Assembly (NCBI GenBank): GCA_947503365.1
Contig: CANNDT010000101.1
Coordinates: 1-15,922 of the forward strand
Origin: CANNDT01 sp945876205
GTDB lineage: Bacteria; Acidobacteriota; Vicinamibacteria; Vicinamibacterales; UBA2999
DNA: 15,922 nt
Reading direction: 5' to 3'
In this document: positions 6,554-12,543 of the stretch, piece by piece
Position numbering within the stretch: the stretch's first letter is position 1
Layout: each line of letters begins with the position of its first letter
Notes under the pieces: model-generated
Databases searched by the model: none
The model's input: only the letters and a program-made list of their open reading frames with translations
What the model was told of the DNA's origin: nothing
Program-made: the position numbers and the translations under genes

Positions 6554-6583
6554 GCGCATGTTGCTCATCCGAGCAACATGCGC
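6554..6583. promoter_or_regulatory. 13-bp perfect hairpin enclosing the next start codon
   Basis: Arms 6554-6566 (GCGCATGTTGCTC) and 6571-6583 (GAGCAACATGCGC) are perfectly complementary around the 4-nt loop ATCC. The right arm contains the ATG (6578-6580) that best starts the downstream exported protein. In mRNA this stem would bury the start codon and the region where a ribosome site should be. No T-tract follows, so it is not a classical intrinsic terminator. It may regulate translation or be a DNA-binding site. Confidence 0.7.
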
Positions 6584-7705
6584 CGGCTCCGCCTGATTGG
6601 TCTTGCTGCTGGGATGGTCGCGGCCGCCGTCTCGACCTGGTTGTTTGCGACGTCGACCACCGACCGGAACACCTCATCCGCGGCGAACCACACATCCACC
6701 CTCCGGCGCAACGACGCCTTCAAGCGTGCGGGTGTTCGACTCGATCCAGCCGACACCGTACGCCTTCGACCCTTCCATGAGGCGGTCATCTCCTGCCGGT
6801 TCATCCGCGAGGAACCATCGGGCACATCGGCGAAATTCTCGTGTGCACTCGAGGATGGCCAGATCATCAAGGTGAAATACGGCCGGAACCCGGAGATCCA
6901 GGCGGAGGTGGCCGGCACCCAGCTCCTCCACACGCTGGGATTCGCTGCAGACGATGTGACGATCGTATCGAAGGTGCGGTGTTACGGCTGCCCGCGGTTT
7001 CCGTTCTTGACGATGCAACTGATGTCGCTGACGCGGACGATGAACCTGATCGGCCCGCACGGCTACGAGAACGGCTATTCCGATTTTGAGTGGGCCGGCG
7101 TCGAACGAAAATTCGCGGCGACGGCCATCGAGACCGACACGCAGGAAGGCTGGGCCTGGTTCGCGCTGAAGGCGTCCCAGGCACCGCGCGCCGACGTCGA
7201 CGCCTTCCGGCTGCTGGCGGTCTTTCTCGCCCACTGGGACAACAAGGCGAGTAACCAGCGGCTGGTGTGCCTCGATCGGGGACGCGGCGTCCAGGAGCAC
7301 GCGGCCGACGAAGCGGCGCAGCAGCCCTGCGCGCGGCCGTTGCTGATGATTCAAGATCTCGGCGCGACGTTTGGGCCGACCAAGGTGAACCTCGCGCGCT
7401 GGCGCGATCTACCCGTGTGGGCGGATCGGCAGACATGCAAGGTTTCGATGCACGCGCTGCCCTACAGGGGCGCGACGTTCCCGGACGTCGAGATCTCCGA
7501 AGCAGGACGCCTGCAGCTCGCCAGGCAACTGTCGGCGATCGACGAGAGCGCCGTCAGGGCGATGTTTGCCAACGCGCGCTTTCCCGAGTTCTATAGCGGG
7601 ACCGACGACACCCGCGATCTCGACCGCTGGACGGCGGCGTTCCGCTCACGCGTCGACCAGATCGTGACCAGGGGCCCCTGCCCCGCTGTGACGGCTACTT
7701 CTTAG
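6578..7705 (+). CDS. Exported protein with atypical kinase-like motifs
   Basis: I do not recognise a named family for this 375-residue protein. Residues 1-24 form a signal peptide or membrane anchor (MRRLRL, then a hydrophobic stretch), which is why ATG 6578 is preferred although it has no ribosome site. The rest carries motifs in protein-kinase order: a Lys-containing strand after a turn (DGQIIKVKYG, K98/K100), acidic residues in the next helix (E107/E110 in EIQAEVAGTQLL), HWDNKASN at 219-226, which fits HxDxKxxN, and QDLGATFG at 259-266, which fits the DFG position. Cysteines at 73, 89, 135, 138, 231, 251, 287 and 368, including a CxxC, suit an oxidising compartment. Phosphotransfer activity is inference; HipA-, CotH- or Fam20-like folds are alternatives. 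It ends convergent with pepF, overlapping by 11 nt. Confidence 0.75.
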   Translation: MRRLRLIGLAAGMVAAAVSTWLFATSTTDRNTSSAANHTSTLRRNDAFKRAGVRLDPADTVRLRPFHEAVISCRFIREEPSGTSAKFSCALEDGQIIKVKYGRNPEIQAEVAGTQLLHTLGFAADDVTIVSKVRCYGCPRFPFLTMQLMSLTRTMNLIGPHGYENGYSDFEWAGVERKFAATAIETDTQEGWAWFALKASQAPRADVDAFRLLAVFLAHWDNKASNQRLVCLDRGRGVQEHAADEAAQQPCARPLLMIQDLGATFGPTKVNLARWRDLPVWADRQTCKVSMHALPYRGATFPDVEISEAGRLQLARQLSAIDESAVRAMFANARFPEFYSGTDDTRDLDRWTAAFRSRVDQIVTRGPCPAVTATS

Positions 7706-9575
7706 CCAGAATCGCTTCCATCTCGTCCATCACGCGGTTCATCTTGCGCATCGTGAGATCGAGCGGTTCGTCGGTCGTCATGTCGACGCCCGCTTCCTTC
7801 AACAGATCGATGGGGTACTTCGAGCCGCCAGCCGCCAGAAACGTGAGATACCGCTTCTTCGCCGCCTCGTCGCCCGCCGTCACCTTGGCCGCCAGCGCTT
7901 CGGCCGCGGTGAACGAGGTCGCGTACTGGAAGACATAGAAGTCGCGGTAGAAGTGCGGGATGTAGCTCCACTCATTCGCCACGTAGTCATCGACGATCAC
8001 CACCTTCTCGTCGTGGCCGTAGTAGCGCTTGGTGATGTCGAAGTAGAGCTTCGCCAGCGCGTCGCCGGTGATCGGCTGCCCCTTCAGGCCCATCTCGTGC
8101 ATCCGCAGCTCGAACTCCGCGAACTGCGTCTGGCGAAACACCGTTGCCTTCGCGTTTTCGAGATAGCTTCCCAGCAGCGACAACCTGGTCGCGTCGTCTT
8201 TGATCTGCTTGAGCATGTAGTCGTTGAGCAGCGCCTCGTTGAAGGTCGACGCGACCTCGGCGACAAACGTCGGGTAGTCGGCGGTGGGAAAGGGCTGCGT
8301 CTTGTTCGAGTAGTAGCTCTGCATCGTGTGGCCCAGCTCGTGAGCCAGCGTGCTGACATCGTTGTACTGCCCGAGGTAGTTCAGCAGCATGTAGGGATGG
8401 ACGTCGTAGGCGCCGCCTTGCGAATACGCGCCAGAGCGCTTGCCTTCGGTGGGCATGTAGTCGATCCAGCGGTTGCTGAAGGCGCGCGTGACGACCGTGG
8501 CGTAGTCGGGGCCAAGCGGCGCCACGGCGGAGAGCACGTGCTTTTCCGCCTCGTCAGGCGTGTAGCGCAAGTTCACTTCGGAGACGAGCGGCGCGTAGAG
8601 GTCGTAGTAATGCAACTGGTCGAGGCCGAGCATCCGCTGCCGCAGCCGCAGGTAGCGGTGAAACGTCGGCAGGTTCTTGTTCACGCCGTCGATGAGACGC
8701 GTGTACACGGTGGTCGGAATGTTCGGCACGTCGAGTGCGGCGTCGAGCGTCGAGGGATACTTCCGCGCCTTGGCGTAGAACAGCGATTTCTGCACGCTCG
8801 AATTCATCGTCGTGCCGAACGTGCGGCTGAAACCGCCAAGCGCGTTGAAGAAGGCGGACATGCCCGCCTCCCGATCCGGGCGCGTCTTCAGCGTGCGCAC
8901 TTCACCGAAGCCGGACTGGTCCACCTTGAACTTCGTCCCGTCGCTGAGCGTGATGGTCGGATACGGGAAGTCGGCGTTGGACAGGATGCCGTAGATGTTG
9001 GACGCGGAGCCCGCGAGCGGCTGCGCATCGGCGAGGATCTTTTCCTCGGCGTCGGTCAGGGTGTGCGTGGCGCGCCGCAGCACGTCATGCAGGTAGAAGT
9101 TGTAGATCTTCAGCCGCGGCTCGGCGGCAAGAGAGCGGTCGATGTCAGCGCTGCCGATCTTGAGGATCTCGGGCTCGATGTAGGCGGCCTGTGCGCCGAA
9201 GTCAGCGAAGATCTGCTGCATCTCCTGCTGCATGCCCTGCGCGTCGGACACGCGCGTGTCCTGGTCGGCGAGCATGCTGGCGTAGACGTAGAGCCGCGAC
9301 AGCTCCTTTTCGAGCCGCGTCTTGGTTTCGAGCGCCTCGGCCAGCGATTGCGGCGACTGCCCGAGCTTTCCCGCAAAGGCGCGGATGGCCGGCAGTTCAG
9401 CCTTGATTTTGTCCTTCGCGGCACGCCAGCCGCCCAGGTCAGGATAGACATCGGCGAGATTCCAGGTATATTTCTCAGCGACCTTCGAGCGGTCGCGCTC
9501 CTGCGCCGCGATAAGTACAGACATAACAATCACACCCGCCGTGATGAGTCCCGAACGCACTCGAGCTCGTGACAT
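7695..9575 (-). CDS. pepF: Exported oligoendopeptidase F (M3 family)
   Basis: This 626-residue zinc metallopeptidase cleaves short peptides. The active site is HELGH at 412-416 inside STLAHELGHTMQSYYS, with the third zinc ligand E440 in YPTFVAEVASTFNE, the standard M3B pattern. The middle region (KTRPDREAGMSAFFNALGGF, VPNIPTTVYTRLIDGVN) also fits PepF. ATG at 9573-9575 is preferred over the GTG two codons upstream because AGGAG (complement of 9581-9585) lies 5 nt before the ATG and would overlap the GTG. Residues 2-25 form a signal peptide ending near LIAAQ, so the enzyme is probably periplasmic or surface-located, unlike cytosolic PepF of Firmicutes. Its 3' end overlaps the convergent kinase-like gene by 11 nt; a divergent gene starts 45 nt upstream. 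Confidence 0.95.
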   Translation of the reverse strand: MSRARVRSGLITAGVIVMSVLIAAQERDRSKVAEKYTWNLADVYPDLGGWRAAKDKIKAELPAIRAFAGKLGQSPQSLAEALETKTRLEKELSRLYVYASMLADQDTRVSDAQGMQQEMQQIFADFGAQAAYIEPEILKIGSADIDRSLAAEPRLKIYNFYLHDVLRRATHTLTDAEEKILADAQPLAGSASNIYGILSNADFPYPTITLSDGTKFKVDQSGFGEVRTLKTRPDREAGMSAFFNALGGFSRTFGTTMNSSVQKSLFYAKARKYPSTLDAALDVPNIPTTVYTRLIDGVNKNLPTFHRYLRLRQRMLGLDQLHYYDLYAPLVSEVNLRYTPDEAEKHVLSAVAPLGPDYATVVTRAFSNRWIDYMPTEGKRSGAYSQGGAYDVHPYMLLNYLGQYNDVSTLAHELGHTMQSYYSNKTQPFPTADYPTFVAEVASTFNEALLNDYMLKQIKDDATRLSLLGSYLENAKATVFRQTQFAEFELRMHEMGLKGQPITGDALAKLYFDITKRYYGHDEKVVIVDDYVANEWSYIPHFYRDFYVFQYATSFTAAEALAAKVTAGDEAAKKRYLTFLAAGGSKYPIDLLKEAGVDMTTDEPLDLTMRKMNRVMDEMEAILAKK

Positions 9576-9620
9576 ACGCACTCCTCGATAACCGGTCGAA
9601 CTAGTCTACAGTTTTCACTA

Positions 9621-10646
9621 ATGCCAAAGACGAGGGTGCCGGCCGACTGGGCGAGCCTGCCGGAAGACCAACTGCTCGACCTGCGGATGGCCGACCTGCC
9701 GCTGACGATCGAAGGCACCCTGGCCGAGCGGATTGCTCAGCTTCGTGAGGAGCTGGCTGCACGGGATCTTCAATTCCCGCTGCACTTCTACCTGTCGGAC
9801 GAGTGGTTTACCCCCGATGGCGCCACCGCGATCGCCGTGCCGTTCTACCTCGCGCATCCGCGGCTGGAGAAGCTCGAGGAGACGCAGATGCTGGAAGTCG
9901 AAGGCGGTGAGCATGAGTGGTGCATGCGCATCCTGCGTCACGAAGCTGGTCATGCCATCGACAACGCGTTCCGTCTCAGGCTGCGCCGCCAGCGCAGGCG
10001 GGTGTTCGGCCTGCCCTCGGAACCGTACCCGGAGTTCTACACGCCGAAGCCCTACAGCAAGAGCTACGTGATGCATCTCGACGCCTGGTACGCCCAGAGC
10101 CATCCCGACGAAGATTTCGCGGAGACGTTCGCGTTGTGGCTCACACCGAACAGCGAGTGGCGGCAGCGGTACGCCGGGTGGCCCGCGTTCAAGAAGCTCG
10201 AGTACATGGACACGTTGATGCGCTCGCTCCATCGCACCGGCGCGCGCGTCGACAACGCCGAAGAAATCGATGCCCTGCCCAAGCTGCGCAAGACGCTGCG
10301 GCAGCACTACCGCAACAAGCGGCGCCACTACGGCCTCGACTACCCCAATTTCTACGATCGCGATCTCCGCCGGCTGTTCTCTGACGCGCCGGAGTTCAGC
10401 GACAACATCACCGCCGCGCAGTTCATCTCGAGATATCGCCGTGCCACCCGCCGGGTCGTGGCCGAGTGGACCGGCATCTACCAGTACACGATCGATCAGG
10501 TGCTCGAAGACATGATCTCGCGCTCTCGCGAGCTGAAGCTGCGCCTGGCGGTTCCCGAGGATCACGCACGGCAGGAATTCACCGTGCTCTTGACGGTGCA
10601 GGCGATGAACTACCTGCACAGCGGTGGACACCGCCTGTTCCTGTGA
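9621..10646 (+). CDS. Zincin-like metallopeptidase paired with ATP-grasp gene
   Basis: This soluble 341-residue protein has HEAGH at 107-111 preceded by MRILR, and a downstream DEDFAETFALWL at 163-174 in which E168 is placed to be the third zinc ligand, as in gluzincin-type peptidases. It has no signal peptide. The C-terminal half is rich in charged helices, with a basic stretch RNKRRHYGLDYPNFYDRDLRRL. I recognise the zincin signature but not a named family. The start has no clear ribosome site; a poor -10-like TACAGT lies 8 nt upstream. The stop codon overlaps the GTG of the next gene (GTGA), so the two proteins are made together. The partner is a peptide-ligase-like enzyme, which suggests a ligate-and-trim pathway; that is inference. 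Confidence 0.85.
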   Translation: MPKTRVPADWASLPEDQLLDLRMADLPLTIEGTLAERIAQLREELAARDLQFPLHFYLSDEWFTPDGATAIAVPFYLAHPRLEKLEETQMLEVEGGEHEWCMRILRHEAGHAIDNAFRLRLRRQRRRVFGLPSEPYPEFYTPKPYSKSYVMHLDAWYAQSHPDEDFAETFALWLTPNSEWRQRYAGWPAFKKLEYMDTLMRSLHRTGARVDNAEEIDALPKLRKTLRQHYRNKRRHYGLDYPNFYDRDLRRLFSDAPEFSDNITAAQFISRYRRATRRVVAEWTGIYQYTIDQVLEDMISRSRELKLRLAVPEDHARQEFTVLLTVQAMNYLHSGGHRLFL

Positions 10647-11662
10647 AGAAGCTCCGCATCCTCGCGCTCGTGCACGACCATCTCGTTCCGCCCGCGGACA
10701 CGACGGAGATCAACGTCCTCGAAGCCGAATGGAAGATGGAGTACGACGTCATCGAGACCCTGAGAGAGATCGGACACGACGTCCGCGTCCTCGGCATTCA
10801 CGACGACCTGATCGGCATCCGCCCCACCATCGGCCTGTTCAAGCCGCACATCATCTTCAACCTGATGGAAGCGTTTGCCGGCGTGACGACCTTCGATCAG
10901 AACGTGGTGAGCTACCTCGAGCTGCTCAGGATGCCCTACACCGGTTGCAATCCCCGCGGCCTGATTCTCGCCCGCGACAAGGCGCTGTCGAAAAAGCTCC
11001 TCGCCTATCACCGCATTCCCGTCCCTGACTTCACCGTCGTGCGCCGCGGACGCAAGCCGATGCTGAGCAAGCGTCTGCAGTTTCCGCTGATCGTCAAATC
11101 GCTGTTCTTCGAGGCGTCCGCCGGCATCTCGCAGGCGTCGGTCGTGGAGAACGCGGATCAACTCGTACGGCGGGTGCAGTTCATTCACGACAACCTCGGC
11201 ACCGCCGCCATCGTCGAGCAGTTCATCGACGGCCGCGAGCTCTATGTCGGGGTGATGGGCAACGAGCGCCTCGACGTGTTTCCGGTGTGGGAGATGTCGT
11301 TCGCGCAGATGCCCGACAACCGCTGGCGGATTGCCACCGAGCGCGTGAAGTGGAGCACGCAGTACCAGAAGAAGCACGGCATCATGACCGAGGCCGCCGC
11401 GCTCGACGCCGGTGCGATCGACCGCATCCAGCGCATCGCCAAGCGTACATACCGCGCGCTCGACTTGAGTGGATACGCGCGCATCGACATCCGCATGGAC
11501 GACGAGGGCGGCATGTTCGTGCTCGAGGCGAACCCGAACCCGAATCTGGCCTACGGCGAAGACTTCGCCGAATCGGGGGAGGTCAGCGGGGTCTCGTACG
11601 AGCGGCTCCTCGACCGCATCCTGACGCTTGGTCTCAGGTGGGAACCGGAGAGGACGGGTTAG
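10643..11662 (+). CDS. ATP-grasp ligase, D-Ala-D-Ala-ligase-like
   Basis: ATP-grasp enzymes of this group form an acyl-phosphate and join it to an amine. The 339-residue protein has a Rossmann-like N-terminal domain (ILALVHDHL; KPHIIFNLMEAFAG at 68-81), then MPYTGCNPRGLILARDKALSK at 97-117, which matches the Ddl central-domain entry. PLIVKS at 148-153 holds the ATP-binding lysine K152, EQFIDGREL at 192-200 is the adenine-hinge region, and YARIDIR (D282) plus LEANPNPNL (E295, N297) are magnesium ligands. It is probably not the housekeeping Ddl: the N-terminal substrate loop differs and its neighbour is a metallopeptidase rather than a mur gene. The same frame is open upstream to 10466, but GTG 10643 matches the fold start and overlaps the previous stop. 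The substrate is unknown. Confidence 0.88.
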   Translation: MKKLRILALVHDHLVPPADTTEINVLEAEWKMEYDVIETLREIGHDVRVLGIHDDLIGIRPTIGLFKPHIIFNLMEAFAGVTTFDQNVVSYLELLRMPYTGCNPRGLILARDKALSKKLLAYHRIPVPDFTVVRRGRKPMLSKRLQFPLIVKSLFFEASAGISQASVVENADQLVRRVQFIHDNLGTAAIVEQFIDGRELYVGVMGNERLDVFPVWEMSFAQMPDNRWRIATERVKWSTQYQKKHGIMTEAAALDAGAIDRIQRIAKRTYRALDLSGYARIDIRMDDEGGMFVLEANPNPNLAYGEDFAESGEVSGVSYERLLDRILTLGLRWEPERTG

Positions 11663-12020
11663 GCACGGCGCTCAGGACGCCGCGCCGCCGGTCAGACCCA
11701 CGCCCAGCGCCCCGACGCTCCGAGCCACTCCGGCGTTCGCCGAGGAAGCGCTCCAGCGAGAATCCTTCACCGACCAGGCGCCGCTCGAGCTCGGCCTGAT
11801 ACCGCATGCAGCCGAGGATGTCGTCGAACTCGTGCATGCCGGTGTCGGTATCCGGGCCGTAAACGTGGAGAAACATCCGCGCCCTGGTGCTGGCGCGGAC
11901 GATGCGGACGGATGTGGCGCCGCGCGTGAAGAGCCAGGCCTCACGGACCGCGCCCAGCTCGCTCGGATTGGGCTCGGCCGGAATCACAGGTTCCTGCGGC
12001 GTTCGCGCGACGTCTGCCAT
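11634..12020 (-). CDS. Small uncharacterised protein
   Basis: This 128-residue protein is not assigned to a family. It has a Pro/Glu-rich start, a likely small alpha/beta core (AVREAWLFTRG, SVRIVRAST, RMFLHVYGPDTDT), then HEFDDILGCMRYQAELERRLVGEGFSLERF, which looks like an amphipathic helix. The C-terminal tail is rich in Arg-Arg pairs and is low complexity. It has no signal peptide or membrane helix. Evidence for a real gene is a well-spaced upstream promoter (TTGCCA, 17 nt, TATCCT) ending 6 nt before the ATG, and the large stretch otherwise left without a gene. Its last 29 nt overlap the end of the convergent ATP-grasp gene. It may form a transcription unit separate from the FKBP gene upstream of it. 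Confidence 0.75.
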   Translation of the reverse strand: MADVARTPQEPVIPAEPNPSELGAVREAWLFTRGATSVRIVRASTRARMFLHVYGPDTDTGMHEFDDILGCMRYQAELERRLVGEGFSLERFLGERRSGSERRGAGRGSDRRRGVLSAVPNPSSPVPT

Positions 12021-12026
12021 CGATCG

Positions 12027-12055
12027 AGGATAGGGAACGCTCGAGCCGATGGCAA
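12027..12055 (-). promoter_or_regulatory. Sigma70-like promoter, likely leaderless, for the 128-residue protein
   Basis: On the minus strand TTGCCA (complement of 12050-12055, five of six to consensus) and TATCCT (complement of 12027-12032, four of six) are separated by 17 nt. The -10 box ends 6 nt before the ATG at 12018-12020, so the transcript should start at or next to the start codon. No Shine-Dalgarno site is present. Confidence 0.55.
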
Positions 12056-12082
12056 GCTGGACCGCAAAAGAAAATGCGGCGT

Positions 12083-12520
12083 CTACGGGACCGCCACGAG
12101 CTCGATATCAAAGACCAGGGTCGAGTTGCCCGGGATCCGGCCGTTGGCCTGCGAGCCGTACGCCTGGTCTGGCGGCAGGATCAGGCGGCGCTGGCCACCG
12201 ACCCTCATGCCGGGCACGCCTCGATCCCACCCGGCGATGACCTGGCGTGCGCCCACCGTGAACGTGAACGGCTGCCCGCCCACGGACGTTTCGATCTGCG
12301 TGCCCTTGTTTTCAGCGCGGCCGGCATCGTACAGCCAGAGTGTGTAATGAACGGTGGCGGCGCGACCGCTGGTCGCTTCCGCGCCGGTGCCGACACGCAG
12401 ATCCGTCTGCGAGTACGGGGCTCCCGACGGCGAAGGGGATGTACCGGAATCACCGCCGCAACCGGCGGTCAACACGGCGAGTGAGAGCATGATCACGAAC
12501 GCAACAGGGGAACGAAACAT
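12083..12520 (-). CDS. FKBP-type peptidyl-prolyl isomerase, lipoprotein
   Basis: This 145-residue protein catalyses cis-trans isomerisation of Xaa-Pro bonds. Residues 1-20 are a lipoprotein signal with lipobox LTAG and lipidated C21, followed by a Gly/Ser/Pro linker, so it acts in the periplasm anchored to a membrane. The FKBP core includes VHYTLWL (Y59), FTFTVGARQVIAGWDRGVPG (F85/F87, V94, I95, W98), MRVGGQRRLILPPDQAYG (Y121) and STLVFDIEL (F137), matching the drug-pocket aromatic residues of FKBP12. The usual Phe-Asp pair of the pocket reads I76-E77, a mild change. ATG at 12518-12520 is preferred; a TTG three codons upstream is in frame but would start within 2 nt of the likely -10 box. The gene is divergent from prpD, 23 nt away. 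Confidence 0.93.
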   Translation of the reverse strand: MFRSPVAFVIMLSLAVLTAGCGGDSGTSPSPSGAPYSQTDLRVGTGAEATSGRAATVHYTLWLYDAGRAENKGTQIETSVGGQPFTFTVGARQVIAGWDRGVPGMRVGGQRRLILPPDQAYGSQANGRIPGNSTLVFDIELVAVP

Positions 12521-12529
12521 CACAATCAA

Positions 12530-12536
12530 GGATAAT
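12530..12536. promoter_or_regulatory. Symmetric -10 element between divergent FKBP and prpD genes
   Basis: The seven bases GATAATA read as GATAAT (12530-12535) on the plus strand and as TATTAT (12531-12536) on the minus strand, each five of six to the -10 consensus. The plus box ends 8 nt before the prpD-like ATG at 12544 and the minus box lies 10 nt from the FKBP ATG. No good -35 boxes were found in either direction. The whole gene gap is 23 nt, so both mRNAs should be leaderless or nearly so. Confidence 0.45.
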
Positions 12537-12543
12537 ACGCCAC

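Noticed and set aside
5946..6695. 249-residue minus-strand open frame
   Set aside because: It is antisense to the DUF4239 gene and part of the kinase-like gene, with no motifs and a low-complexity Gln/Arg-rich start.
7953..9572. 539-residue plus-strand open frame
   Set aside because: It is fully antisense to pepF, which has complete M3 motifs; the translation is Val/Arg/His-rich as expected for a shadow.
9618..10631. 337-residue minus-strand open frame
   Set aside because: It is antisense to the zincin-like gene along its whole length and lacks recognisable motifs or a ribosome site.
10466..10642. N-terminal extension of the ATP-grasp frame
   Set aside because: It lies inside the zincin gene in another frame; the Rossmann-like start of the ligase fits GTG 10643.
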